NCBI RefSeq assembly: GCF_001570525.1
Contig: NZ_BBXC01000013.1
Coordinates: 186,001 to 250,000, forward strand
Origin: Herbidospora sakaeratensis
GTDB taxonomy: Bacteria; Actinomycetota; Actinomycetes; Streptosporangiales; Streptosporangiaceae
Reading direction: 5' to 3'
Length of the DNA: 64,000 bases
Shown: one piece after another, positions 55,979 through 64,000 of the stretch
How the letters are laid out: each line of letters opens with the position of its first letter
Numbering within the stretch: position 1 is the stretch's first letter
The notes under the pieces: generated by a model
Database searches by the model: none
The model's input: only the letters and a program-made list of their open reading frames with translations
Told to the model about the DNA's origin: nothing
Position numbers and translations under genes: made by a program

Positions 55979-58840
55979 TCAGCGCGACGACGGGTGTCGT
56001 GACCGCCGGAACCGCACGAACGCCCAGTACGCGAGCGAGGCCACCGCGAACGCGGCGAACAGGCCCAGCATCTCCCGCACGGAGTCCCAGTCGAGCTCGA
56101 CCGCCTTCTCCGACTCCTTGCCGTACACGATGTGCACGAAGGCGAACAGCGCGACCGCGACGATCACACCCCACACCCGACGGCTCCACCGGGTGAGCTT
56201 GTAGCCGTCGAGGAACGGCAGCGGGATCAGGCCGAACAGCACGCTCTGCACGCCCATCACGAAGACGGCGGCGAAGATCGTGTCGGCCCGCAGGACCGCG
56301 GGGTCGACGCTCGCGCGCAGCGCCTCGTCGTGCGAGGGGGTCCAGGCCAGCCAGGCGACCAGGCTCAGCGTCAGCGTGGCGACCGCCGCCACGAGCACGG
56401 CCCGCGCCCGGTCCTCCTCGGCGCCCCGCTCCTGCGCCGAGACGAAGACGGTGATGATCCCGTACACGTAACCGGGATCGAGCCCCAGCCAGAACGACCC
56501 GAGCGCGCAGACGGCGGCCACCGCCAGCCCTCCCGGCAGCACCCGGAACGAGCCCGCGATCCCGGTCGCCCACCGGATGAACACCTCGTTCACGACCGTG
56601 TACGTGAGGCAGGTCAGCAGGAACGCCACGAGATACCCCAGAGCGGTGTCGAGGGTCCGGTCGTCCGGCGGCGACACGAGCGTGAGCAGCCCCGCCCCCG
56701 CCGCCCCGGCCACCAGGAACTGGACGACGACCGGCACCCGGCCCAGCGCGTCGCGGACGCCCCGCAGCATCCGCGACCGCTCGCCGAGCTCCCTGCTGTG
56801 CTCGTAGGCCTTGTTGAAGATCTCGGCGGGGAAGCCGAGCAGCAGCACGATCAGCACGCCGAGCACCAGCGATCCGGCGAGGTGGCCGAGCCGCCACGAC
56901 ACCTCCCCGGGCCCCTGGACCGCCGTCGCGAACGCCGGCCTGACCCACACCTCGGGGATCGTGTACGTCGCCGCGGCCGTGGCCCGCCCGCCGCAGACCA
57001 GCGACACCGAATAGACGCCGGCGCCGCGGTCGGGGACGGTGAAGTCGCCTCCGGCCGGCACCTCGCGCAGCCGGGTCAGCGGCCGGTCCTCGTCGTCGAA
57101 GCGCAGCCGGAAGGTGGTGCACTCGGCGGGGAAGGCCCTGCCGATCGCGGTCACCAGGGAGCCGGGCGGGCCGACGTTCCTGACCAGCTCCAGCGTGGCG
57201 TCGGTCGTCGGAAGCACGTCGTACTGCTCGTGGCTCACCGGCTCGACGGCCCCGGCGCAGCGGGCCGCGACCTCGTGCCGCCCCAGGGGCATGTTCTCCG
57301 GGACGGGCAGCTCGGCGTGGAAGACCCCGTCGGCCGGCCACGCGCTCCGGGCGGGCCGGCCCGCCCAGCCGAACCTCACCTCGCCGCAGGCGAAACCGCT
57401 CCCGTGGAGGGTGACCCGCTCACCGCGCTCCCCGTGCCCGGCGCCGAGCCGGAGCCTGACCGGGGCCGGACGCGGCGTGGGCCGAGGAGCGTCGCGGGGC
57501 GTGACGGCGGTGACGGTGAGCCGCCCCTGGGCGGCGCGCCGTTCATCGGCCGCGCACCACGCGCGGATGGTGCGGGGACCGGGCCCGGCGTCGCGTGGCA
57601 GCCGAACGCGGGCCCGGAAGCCGCCGTCGCCGCCGGTGGTCGCCGAGCCCCAGGTGTGCCGCACCTCTCCGGCGGCTCCGGCCCGGTCGCCGCAGTCGAA
57701 CATCGTTCCCTGGACGACCACCTCCGCGCCCGGCCCGGCGCGCTGCGGCCACACGTCCAGCCGGGGAGTGCGCGGGACCACGTCGAAAGACGCGGTGAGG
57801 GGCGTGCCGCCGCAGGTCAGCACGATCTGGCGGGGACCGAAAACGGCGTCGGCGGGCACCGGAACAGACGCGGTGAACGCCCCGCCGGTCACCGTGACGG
57901 GCCGGGCCGTCTCCTGGACGCCGTCCCAGGCCAGAGTGGCGTTCGCGCAGGTCAGACGGGTCCCGCGCACCGTCACGAGGCTGCCGGCCGGGCCCTTCGC
58001 CGGGGATCGGGCCAGCACGGGCCGCGCCGGCACCTCGACGACGCCCGTCGCCGCTTCCGGCGGCCGGGAGTCGCAGAAGGCGCTGATCCGATGCGTCCCC
58101 GGCGCCAGGTCCTCGGGCAGCGTCAGGACGAACGTGCCGTCGGGCCCCGCCGACGTGGGGATCGACCGGGTTCCGCCGATGGTGACGCGCATGGGCCCGG
58201 CGTGCGCCCCGGGTCCGGGGCCGCAGGAGAAGCCCGCGCCCGTGATCTGGATCGCCGACCCCGGGTGCGGGGACGGCGCCTGGCCGACGGCGACGACTCC
58301 GAGGGGAATGCGCGCGACCTCCTGCGTGCCCTCGGGGCAGTGCGCGACGACGTCGATCACGTGGTGGCCGGCCTCGACCTCCGGCACCGTCAGGGAGGCG
58401 GTGAGATCGCCTTTCTCGCCGACCCGGGCGTCGGTGCCCGTGCCCGCCAGCACGAGTCGCACCGCGCAGCGGTAGCCGTCGCCCCTGACGGTCACCGTGG
58501 AGCCGCGCATGGCCATGGCGACGTCGGCCGCGGCGGTCACGACGGTGAAGACGCCGCTGTGGTCGCCGAGCTCCTGCCCCAGGCAGCGGATCGTCACCTG
58601 GCGCGGCCCGGGGACGGCGTCACCGGGCACGGCGAACCGCACCGAGGAAGGGTCCGACTCCATCGGCTCCACGAAGGCGCCGTCGACCGACACCGAGTAG
58701 CCGGCCTCGCATCCACCGGCGGGCTCGGCCCTCACCATGGTGCCCGCGACACCCCACCGGGGTGTGAGCGTCAAGTCGGCCGCCGCCGGCCCGAGCAGGC
58801 TCGTCACGACGCCCAGACCGATCACGACCCACGTTCGCAT
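55979..58840 (-). CDS. FGLLP-type surface and membrane protein
   Basis: This 953-residue protein has a signal peptide (MRTWVVIGLGVVTSLLGPAA). About 620 residues of repeated immunoglobulin/IPT-like modules follow, most marked by a GxxVTVRG strand and a conserved cysteine pair (e.g. RTIRAWCAADE). A C-terminal membrane domain of about seven helices contains FGLIPLPFLDGYKL, near the FGLLP motif of actinobacterial membrane proteins. GGAGGAGG lies before the ATG at 58840. It probably spans the membrane with an outer repeat stalk. The transporter or protease function often suggested for FGLLP proteins is unproven. It is divergent from a small cytochrome-b-like gene. Confidence 0.85.
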   Translation of the reverse strand: MRTWVVIGLGVVTSLLGPAAADLTLTPRWGVAGTMVRAEPAGGCEAGYSVSVDGAFVEPMESDPSSVRFAVPGDAVPGPRQVTIRCLGQELGDHSGVFTVVTAAADVAMAMRGSTVTVRGDGYRCAVRLVLAGTGTDARVGEKGDLTASLTVPEVEAGHHVIDVVAHCPEGTQEVARIPLGVVAVGQAPSPHPGSAIQITGAGFSCGPGPGAHAGPMRVTIGGTRSIPTSAGPDGTFVLTLPEDLAPGTHRISAFCDSRPPEAATGVVEVPARPVLARSPAKGPAGSLVTVRGTRLTCANATLAWDGVQETARPVTVTGGAFTASVPVPADAVFGPRQIVLTCGGTPLTASFDVVPRTPRLDVWPQRAGPGAEVVVQGTMFDCGDRAGAAGEVRHTWGSATTGGDGGFRARVRLPRDAGPGPRTIRAWCAADERRAAQGRLTVTAVTPRDAPRPTPRPAPVRLRLGAGHGERGERVTLHGSGFACGEVRFGWAGRPARSAWPADGVFHAELPVPENMPLGRHEVAARCAGAVEPVSHEQYDVLPTTDATLELVRNVGPPGSLVTAIGRAFPAECTTFRLRFDDEDRPLTRLREVPAGGDFTVPDRGAGVYSVSLVCGGRATAAATYTIPEVWVRPAFATAVQGPGEVSWRLGHLAGSLVLGVLIVLLLGFPAEIFNKAYEHSRELGERSRMLRGVRDALGRVPVVVQFLVAGAAGAGLLTLVSPPDDRTLDTALGYLVAFLLTCLTYTVVNEVFIRWATGIAGSFRVLPGGLAVAAVCALGSFWLGLDPGYVYGIITVFVSAQERGAEEDRARAVLVAAVATLTLSLVAWLAWTPSHDEALRASVDPAVLRADTIFAAVFVMGVQSVLFGLIPLPFLDGYKLTRWSRRVWGVIVAVALFAFVHIVYGKESEKAVELDWDSVREMLGLFAAFAVASLAYWAFVRFRRSRHPSSR

Positions 58841-58966
58841 CGGCGGATCCTCCTCCCACACCGCGCCCTTCATGAGTGGGGAGTGCGGGACCGGCCCGGA
58901 GATACAGGGGGACGTGAAATCATTCGGCACATGATCATTCGATTACTGAGCACGACGTAGGCCGCC

Positions 58967-59413
58967 GTGGAACGCGCACGGCAGCTGACCGGCGAGGTGC
59001 TTCTGTGCCTCTTCCTGGTCCTCCTGGCCACCGGCGTCTACTCGGCGACGCGGCCCACCCCTGCGATCCTCGACTACGACGGGTCTCTGGAGTCCGTGTA
59101 CTCGATGGTGAGCTATTACAACGGGCACGAAGGCCTGTCCGCCTACGTGCTGCACGCGGACGTCTCCACGATGTTCCTGGCCGGCTCGGTCGTCTGGGCG
59201 CTGCTCGGCCGCTACCGCGAGGGCCCCGCCGTGTTCGCGCTCGGCCTGCTGATGCTCCTCGTCGGCAACACGTGGGTGCACCTGGTCGCCGCGCTGGTCA
59301 TCGCGGTCATCCTGGTACGCAGCTCGTGGCTGGAGGCCAGAGTCAACCGGCGCACCCCGGGTTACCTGGCCGCGACCCTGGCCTTCACGGCGTTCCTGGT
59401 CGTCGTGATCTAG
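58967..59413 (+). CDS. Small cytochrome-b-like membrane protein
   Basis: This 148-residue protein has four hydrophobic helices. Its first half resembles the N-terminal part of actinobacterial QcrB: LFLVLLATGVYSATRPTPAI, YDGSLESVYSMVSYYNGHEG, then a histidine in YVLHADVSTMFL where heme-ligand histidines occur. Only one helix-bundle part is present, about one third of a full cytochrome b, so it may be a diverged partial homologue. The GTG start lies 127 bases from the FGLLP-type gene, divergent. The TAG stop coincides with the insertion point of two ISs. Excising them reconstructs the same TAG, so the frame is unharmed. Confidence 0.65.
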   Translation: MERARQLTGEVLLCLFLVLLATGVYSATRPTPAILDYDGSLESVYSMVSYYNGHEGLSAYVLHADVSTMFLAGSVVWALLGRYREGPAVFALGLLMLLVGNTWVHLVAALVIAVILVRSSWLEARVNRRTPGYLAATLAFTAFLVVVI

Positions 59414-60547
59414 TGTCCTGAGGCGTTAATGCGTTGTCAGTGGGCAGCGAGGTCACATGCCGTTGCCGACAGCAGTACCGATCGTGCTCACTGACGACGA
59501 GCGGAAGCAGTTACTCGCCTGGTCCCGGCGCCCTTCCAGCGCTCAGGCCATCGCGTTGCGATCACGAGTGGTGCTCGCCTGCGCGGACGCATCCGGGACC
59601 ACCAACGGGTCGATCGCCGAAGGCCTGGGGATTTCCCGCGCCACGGTGACCAAATGGCGCAACCGCTTCGCCGCCGATCGGCTCGAGGGGCTGCTGGACG
59701 AGCCGCGGCCCGGCCGCCCCCGGACGATCACCGACGCCGAGGTGGAGAAGGTGATCACCACGACCCTGGAGTCCGCCCCCAAGGACGCGACCCATTGGTC
59801 GACCCGGTCTCTGGCCGCTCAGGTGGGCTTGTCGCAGACCGCCGTGTCCCGGATCTGGCGGGCTTTCGGGCTCCAGCCGCACCGGCGCGAGGCCTGGAAA
59901 CTGTCCAAGGATCCGCAGTTCATCGACAAGGTCCGTGACGTGGTGGGCTTATACCTCGACCCGCCTGAGCGCGCCGTCGTGCTCTGTGTGGATGAGAAAT
60001 CCCAGATCCAGGCCCTGGACCGCACCGCCCCGGTACTGCCGATGCTGCCCGGCACCCCGCAGCGGGCCAGCCACGACTACGTCCGCGCCGGGACCTCCAG
60101 CCTGTTCGCCGCGCTGGACCTGGCCACCGGCAAGGTCATCGGCAGCCTGCACGCCCGCCACCGCGCGATCGAGTTCAAGAAGTTCCTGGCCACCCTCGAC
60201 CGTCAGGTGCCGCCCGATTTGGAGGTGCACGTGGTGCTGGACAACGCCTCCACGCACAAAACCCCGGCCGTCAAACGCTGGCTGGCGGCCCATCCCCGCT
60301 TCGTCCTGCACTTCACCCCGACCAGCGCCTCCTGGCTCAACCTGGTCGAACGCTGGTTCGGCGAGCTGACCACCAAGAAACTGCAGCGCGGCACCCACCG
60401 CAGCGTCCGCGAACTGAACCAGGACATTCTCGACTGGATCGAGACCTGGAACGACGCCCCGCGACCCTACGTGTGGACCAAGACCGCCGACCAGATCCTC
60501 GAATCCATCGCACGCTACTGCAAGCGAATCAACGACTCACGACACTA
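59411..60547 (+). mobile_element. IS630-family insertion sequence
   Basis: The element is bounded by TA at both ends (59411-59412, 60546-60547), as for mariner/IS630 elements that target TA. Just inside are imperfect inverted repeats: GTGTCCTGAGGCGTTAAT on the left and the complement of GTGTCGTGAGTCGTTGAT on the right (15 of 18 match). It has inserted in the TA of a TAG stop codon of the cytochrome-b-like gene. The right TA is itself part of a CTAG next to an IS481-type element. Confidence 0.88.
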
Positions 60548-60548
60548 G
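59457..60548 (+). CDS. IS630-family transposase
   Basis: This 363-residue intact transposase has N-terminal HTH segments (GLGISRATVTKWRNRFAADR, then VGLSQTAVSRIWRAFGL) and a DDE_3 domain with aspartates in LCVDEKSQIQ and VVLDNASTHK and glutamate in SASWLNLVERWF. A rare TTA leucine codon is present (GLYLDP). The stop TAG lies at the right end of the IS. A complete copy like this could still be mobile. Confidence 0.95.
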   Translation: MPLPTAVPIVLTDDERKQLLAWSRRPSSAQAIALRSRVVLACADASGTTNGSIAEGLGISRATVTKWRNRFAADRLEGLLDEPRPGRPRTITDAEVEKVITTTLESAPKDATHWSTRSLAAQVGLSQTAVSRIWRAFGLQPHRREAWKLSKDPQFIDKVRDVVGLYLDPPERAVVLCVDEKSQIQALDRTAPVLPMLPGTPQRASHDYVRAGTSSLFAALDLATGKVIGSLHARHRAIEFKKFLATLDRQVPPDLEVHVVLDNASTHKTPAVKRWLAAHPRFVLHFTPTSASWLNLVERWFGELTTKKLQRGTHRSVRELNQDILDWIETWNDAPRPYVWTKTADQILESIARYCKRINDSRH

Positions 60549-61631
60549 GTGTACTTGGTCATGGACTTGGTGACAGTCGGCTGATGGGCGGCCTGCCGCC
60601 AAGGGCTGAGTGTGGCCGGGTGGTGTTGTAGTACTCCAGCCAGGGGCCGAGAGCCTGGGTGCGGTGCTGGTTGCTGGCGTAGGGCCGGCGGTAGGCCCAT
60701 TCGGTGGCCATCGTGCGGTTGAGGCGTTCGGCTTTGCCGTTGGTCCAGGGGCAGTGTGGCCGGGTGAACTTCTGCCGGGCGCCCAGTGCGGCGCAGGCCT
60801 GCTGGAAGGCGTAACTGATCCGGTAGTTCTTGGCGTTGTCGGTCATCACCCGCTGAATGCGGGTGATGCCCTGGCTGGCGAGAAAGGCCGCGGCCCGGGT
60901 CAGGAAGGCGGCGCAGGTGGTGCCTTTCTCGTCGGTCAGGACTTCGATGTAGGCCAGGCGGGTGTGGTCGTCGATGGCGGTGTGCAGGTAGTCGTAGCCG
61001 ATGCCGCGGCCACGCGGGGATCCGTCGCGGCCGTGTGCGCGGTGGCCGCCGCCCTCGGGGATGCGGCCGAGTTTCTTGACGTCCAGGTGGATCATGTCGC
61101 CGGGCGCGGGATGCTCGTAACGGCGCTCGCCTTTGCGGCTGGCGCGGATCGGTTCGCCGGTCAGCGGGTCACACATCGCCAGCCGGGCGACGCCGTGGCG
61201 GCGCAGGATCCAGGTGATCGTCCGGGCCGGCACCCCGGTGGCCACGGTGAGCCGATCGGGTCCGGCCCGCAGGTCGGCGCGGGCCTGGATCACCGCCTGC
61301 TCGACCTCTGGCGGGGTGCGGCGCGGGCTGGTGCGGGGCCCGCTGCGCCGTTCCCTCAGTCCTGGCCAGCCTTCCTGCCGGTAGCGGCGGACCCACCGGT
61401 GCGCGCATTGTCGGGAGACGCCCAGCTCGGCGGCCACGTGCGCGACCGGGCGGTCGTCGAACACGACACGGCGAACCAGCAGACATCTGCCGTGAAACGT
61501 CAACCGGGCATTAGCGTGACCCATCAAGACCTCCGTGCGTGCGTGAAGCGGCTAACTCCACTACGCCCGGAGGTCTTCTCCATGATCAATCGCCGATGGC
61601 CATGTGTCACCAAGATCTCGGCCAAGTACGG
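60549..61631 (-). mobile_element. IS481-family insertion sequence
   Basis: The element, about 1,083 bp, is flanked by CTAG on both sides (60545-60548 and 61632-61635), the duplication known for IS481, whose target is NCTAGN. Terminal inverted repeats with the core GTACTTGG and CTTGGTGACA lie two bases inside each end. The left CTAG was supplied partly by the IS630 end. Removing both elements leaves GATCTAGCC, so one original CTAG served both insertions. Confidence 0.87.
60559..61524 (-). CDS. IS481-family transposase
   Basis: This 321-residue transposase has a helix-turn-helix (VAAELGVSRQCAHRWVRRYR), a linker, and an rve integrase domain with DDE residues in HLDVKKLGRIPEGG, RVMTDNAKNYRIS and NGKAERLNRTMATEW. 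The end (RPHSALGGRPPISRL) is typical of IS481 proteins. It fills the element in opposite orientation to the IS630 transposase. A TTG at 61527 and the ATG at 61524 are both possible starts. No frame damage was noticed. Confidence 0.95.
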   Translation of the reverse strand: MGHANARLTFHGRCLLVRRVVFDDRPVAHVAAELGVSRQCAHRWVRRYRQEGWPGLRERRSGPRTSPRRTPPEVEQAVIQARADLRAGPDRLTVATGVPARTITWILRRHGVARLAMCDPLTGEPIRASRKGERRYEHPAPGDMIHLDVKKLGRIPEGGGHRAHGRDGSPRGRGIGYDYLHTAIDDHTRLAYIEVLTDEKGTTCAAFLTRAAAFLASQGITRIQRVMTDNAKNYRISYAFQQACAALGARQKFTRPHCPWTNGKAERLNRTMATEWAYRRPYASNQHRTQALGPWLEYYNTTRPHSALGGRPPISRLSPSP

Positions 61632-61735
61632 CTAGCCCGGCGTCATTCGGCGCGGAAGACCCCCTGGACACCGATGAGGTTTCCGCGCCGCGCCCGTCTG
61701 TACGTGAGAGAACCCACTGACGAAAGGCCGGCACG

Positions 61736-62320
61736 ATGCGGAAACTGACCTTCGCCATGAACACGACCCTGGACGGCTACATCGCCGCGCCCGGCGGCGA
61801 CCTCGGCTGGAGCGCGGGGGAGGGACCGGACTCCTCGCCGGGCGCCGAGCTGTTCCGGTTCTGGTCCGACCGGGTGGGGGCGACCGGCCTGTCGCTGTAC
61901 GGGCGCAAGTTGTGGGAGGCGATGGTCCCCCACTGGCCGACCGCCGACCAGCGGCCCGGCGCCACCCCGGCGGAGATCGAATACGCCCGCCGCTGGCGGG
62001 ACATGCCCAAAGTGCTGTTCTCCTCGACGATCGGCGCGGTCGACTGGAACACCCGCCTGTGCGCCGGCGACCCGGTCGCGGAGATCACCCGGCTGAAGGC
62101 CGAGGACGGCGGCCCGATGGACATCGGCGGCGCGACGCTCGCCGGGGCGGCCATGCGGGCCGGCCTGATCGACGAGTACGTGCTGGTCACCAGGCCGGTC
62201 CTGGTGGGCGGCGGCACCCCGTTCTTCACCGCGCTCGACAACTGGGTGAACCTGAACCTCGTCGAGACGCGGACCTTCCCCGGCGGCGTGCTGCTGACCC
62301 GCTACGAGACGAGGCGCTGA
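61736..62320 (+). CDS. Dihydrofolate reductase-like (RibD_C) protein
   Basis: This 194-residue RibD_C-type reductase has KLTFAMNTTLDGYIAAPGGD at the N-terminus, RKLWEAM, the NADPH loop IGGATLAGAAMRAGLIDEYV and the C-terminal LVETRTFPGGVLLTRY. Such proteins are common as stand-alone NADPH-dependent reductases of unknown substrate in actinomycetes. It lies between the IS481-type element and the sigma-factor gene (opposite strand, nine bases between stops). True DHFR activity is unlikely. Confidence 0.92.
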   Translation: MRKLTFAMNTTLDGYIAAPGGDLGWSAGEGPDSSPGAELFRFWSDRVGATGLSLYGRKLWEAMVPHWPTADQRPGATPAEIEYARRWRDMPKVLFSSTIGAVDWNTRLCAGDPVAEITRLKAEDGGPMDIGGATLAGAAMRAGLIDEYVLVTRPVLVGGGTPFFTALDNWVNLNLVETRTFPGGVLLTRYETRR

Positions 62321-62329
62321 CCGGTCTGA

Positions 62330-63304
62330 TCACAACGTCGCGGGCAGGCCCAGCCATGCCTTGCCGGCGACCTCGAATCCGGTGAGCTCGGCGATCTTCC
62401 CGTCGACGACGCGCAGGACCGCGAGGTTCAGCAGGCGGTGTACGGGGTCGCCGGGGGTGCGGACGTACAGCGCGGCGGCGGGCATGCGGTTGACCGTCGT
62501 GGCGACGCAGCGCCAGTCGTCGTAGCCGCGCTGGAAGAGCCCCCCGGCGACCCACCCGTCCACCGCGTCCCTGGCCGTGACGTCCACGGCGCCCGAACCC
62601 GGCAGCATGACGAAACGCAGGTCCTCGCGCAGCAGCGCCGTCAGCCCGTCGAGGTCGTTGCGCTCATGGGCGTCCATGTACGCCCTCACCACGCCGCGCT
62701 CGCCCTCCGACAACTCGTGCGTGGCCGGGGTGCGCCAGTCGAGCCTGCCCTGGGGCAGCTGCTCACGCACCGTCACCCGCGCCCGCTGCAGCGCACTGGT
62801 CACCGACGCGACGGTCAGCTCCAGGACGTCGGCGGCCCTGGCCGCCGGCCAGCCCAGGACGTCACGCACGATGAACACCGCCCGCTGCCGGGGCGGCAGA
62901 TGCTGGACGGCGACGATGAAGGCCAGCTCGATCGTCTCCCGCGCCACCGCCGATTCCTCCGGCAGCATCCGGTCGGGGTAGGGCTGCAGGTAGAGCAGCT
63001 CGTCCGGCACGGGTGCGCGGCCGTCGCGCTTCTCCAGGAAGTCCAGGCAGGCGTTGGTCGCGATCCGGTACAACCAGGTCCGCAGCGCGGCGTCGCCCTT
63101 GAACGACTCCCGCTTGTGCCACACCCGCAGGAACGTCTCCTGCGTCAGGTCCTGGGCGTCCTCGTAGTTCGCGGTCATGCGATAGCAGTGGACCTGCAGC
63201 TCACGCCGGTAACGCTCGGTGATGAGCGCGAACCGTCCCGCGTCGTCGGAGCGCGCCGCCGCGATGAACGCGGCCTCGTCGCCCGGCAGTCTGGCGTCGG
63301 TCAT
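62330..63304 (-). CDS. ECF sigma factor, SigG-like with C-terminal NTF2 domain
   Basis: This 324-residue ECF sigma has region 2 (YEDAQDLTQETFLRVWHKRE, then LRTWLYRIATNACLDFLEKR) and region 4 (LPPRQRAVFIVRDVLGWPAA, then VTSALQRARVTVREQL). An extra SnoaL/NTF2-like domain of ~125 residues follows (EGERGVVRAYMDAHERNDLD onward). ECF sigmas with such tails (TIGR02960/SigG group) lack a classical anti-sigma, and the tail regulates them. It starts five bases after the upstream ferritin-like gene stop, so the two form one operon. Targets are unknown. Confidence 0.93.
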   Translation of the reverse strand: MTDARLPGDEAAFIAAARSDDAGRFALITERYRRELQVHCYRMTANYEDAQDLTQETFLRVWHKRESFKGDAALRTWLYRIATNACLDFLEKRDGRAPVPDELLYLQPYPDRMLPEESAVARETIELAFIVAVQHLPPRQRAVFIVRDVLGWPAARAADVLELTVASVTSALQRARVTVREQLPQGRLDWRTPATHELSEGERGVVRAYMDAHERNDLDGLTALLREDLRFVMLPGSGAVDVTARDAVDGWVAGGLFQRGYDDWRCVATTVNRMPAAALYVRTPGDPVHRLLNLAVLRVVDGKIAELTGFEVAGKAWLGLPATL

Positions 63305-63309
63305 GGTCG

Positions 63310-64000
63310 TCAATCCTTCCGTAGGTGACCACCAGAACTGACGACGCGACGACGGATTTCTGAGCGGTCCGACGGGGGGTCCCCGTCCACATGAGCGAAG
63401 GCGGGCAGGGCGCCCTTGGCGACCAGGGCCATGGCCTGCGCTTTGACGCCGAACATGGCGGCCACGGCCGAGCCCATCTGCTGCGGGCTGCCGTCGAAGG
63501 CCTCGTCCAGGGCCCGCAGCAGCGCGCGGTAGGCCCGGTTGAACTCCTCCGACGAGGCCGTCGTCGTGATCGGGTAAACGCCCGCCGGGTCGACCGTGAT
63601 CGGGTCGCCCGTCGGGCCGGAGTTCGGCGTGTCGCCCCGCTGGTAGCGGCGGCCCGCCTTGAGCTCCAGGAAGCGGTAGTAGTGGGCGACCTCGTCCCGT
63701 TCGGGGTGGAAGACGTCCTTGTCGCCGTCCCAGACCTCGTCGCGGGCCATGCCCTCGCCCTGTTCCACGATCTCCTCCAGCGCCGCCAGCCCCGACTCCA
63801 GGTCGGTGACCGCGATCAGCCGGCCGGCCGTGTGGCGGAAGTGGCTCGCGCCGATCTGGCGGGAGGGATCGCCGGCGAAGACGGCCTCCTCGCCCAGCCG
63901 GGCGCACAACGCGCGCAGGCCCTTCTCGATCGCGGCGTAGAACTGGCCGATCGTCTCGTAACCCTCCGCCCGCGCCGGAGTGCCCTCGGGCGTGGGCGCT
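63310..64000 (-). CDS. Ferritin-like protein, partial at window edge
   Basis: The C-terminal ~230 residues of a ferritin-like domain protein of the VioB/iminophenylpyruvate-dimer-synthase type are present. Recognisable are YETIGQFYAAIEKGLRALCA, IEEIV-like LAALEEIVEQGEGM, DEVAHYYRFLELKAGRRYQR and MGSAVAAMFGVKAQAMALVA. The frame is open at the right edge (64000), so the start lies outside the window. The helical bundle may bind a di-iron site, since glutamates and histidine (E...ExxH) are conserved in DEVAHYY. It is co-directional with the SigG-like gene five bases downstream. Confidence 0.88.
   Translation of the reverse strand, partial: APTPEGTPARAEGYETIGQFYAAIEKGLRALCARLGEEAVFAGDPSRQIGASHFRHTAGRLIAVTDLESGLAALEEIVEQGEGMARDEVWDGDKDVFHPERDEVAHYYRFLELKAGRRYQRGDTPNSGPTGDPITVDPAGVYPITTTASSEEFNRAYRALLRALDEAFDGSPQQMGSAVAAMFGVKAQAMALVAKGALPAFAHVDGDPPSDRSEIRRRVVSSGGHLRKD

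Noticed and set aside
56132-58960. A 942-residue plus-strand frame opposite the FGLLP-type gene
   Set aside because: It is His/Arg/Gly/Gln-rich without domains, opposite a gene with a signal peptide, repeats and membrane helices.

Overview
The window is very G+C-rich, with long spurious antisense reading frames, GTG/TTG starts and GGAGG-type ribosome sites. Gene content (PopR/ClpP pair, LuxR two-component systems, DNRLRE and FGLLP-type secreted proteins, SARP, GH10-CBM2 and ricin remnants, several P450s) points to a filamentous actinomycete. A member of the Streptosporangiaceae or a relative is my inference from gene style, not from a marker gene. No rRNA, tRNA or CRISPR array was seen.

1-17.5 kb is a scarred accessory region. 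A FAD monooxygenase is present as an N-terminal piece (553-831) and a C-terminal piece (13650-14521). Each piece abuts a fragment of a Tn3-family transposase: the N-terminal DUF4158 part at 901-1220 (+) and the DDE part at 12135-13645 (-). Between them lies an intact catabolic-looking block: a P450, an SDR, a flavoprotein hydroxylase, a cupin, a three-gene NMT1-type ABC importer and a LysR regulator. It is surrounded by wrecks of a DNA glycosylase, a SARP regulator, an SDR and an SGNH hydrolase. A broken GH10-CBM2 xylanase, a WYL regulator and an epoxide hydrolase follow.

17.5-30 kb holds a near-empty stretch with a 15-bp tandem repeat, an IS3-family element (19046-20293), a PopR-like regulator beside two overlapping clpP-type genes (one has lost its catalytic serine), a methyltransferase, an orphan sensor kinase, a DUF2306/SRPBCC pair (SRPBCC frameshifted), an AraC regulator, two tail-to-tail P450s and a TetR with a clear operator.

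30-42.5 kb carries a propeller-like secreted protein, an SDR/TetR pair sharing a perfect 39-bp palindrome, an operon of a small membrane protein, an ECF-like sigma factor, a STAND NTPase with tetratricopeptide-like repeats and an AAC(3)-family acetyltransferase, then a cysteine-desulfurase-like protein, a DNRLRE secreted protein and an HxlR / DsbA / azoreductase locus.

42.5-50.8 kb is the most unusual block: two ~1,000-residue DUF6493-like paralogues flank a SWIM zinc-finger protein and an oppositely oriented AAA ATPase. The first paralogue and the SWIM gene share a nearly identical 27-bp start-proximal element that looks like a leaderless promoter. The paralogues share a 204-bp tract with only three differences, suggesting gene conversion.

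50.8-64 kb contains an SDR/XRE divergent pair, a membrane protein-histidine kinase-response regulator operon, a methyltransferase, a large FGLLP-type membrane protein, a small cytochrome-b-like membrane protein whose stop codon is the entry point of two nested insertion sequences (IS630 and IS481 families), a DHFR-like reductase, a SigG-like ECF sigma factor and a ferritin-like protein that runs off the right edge.
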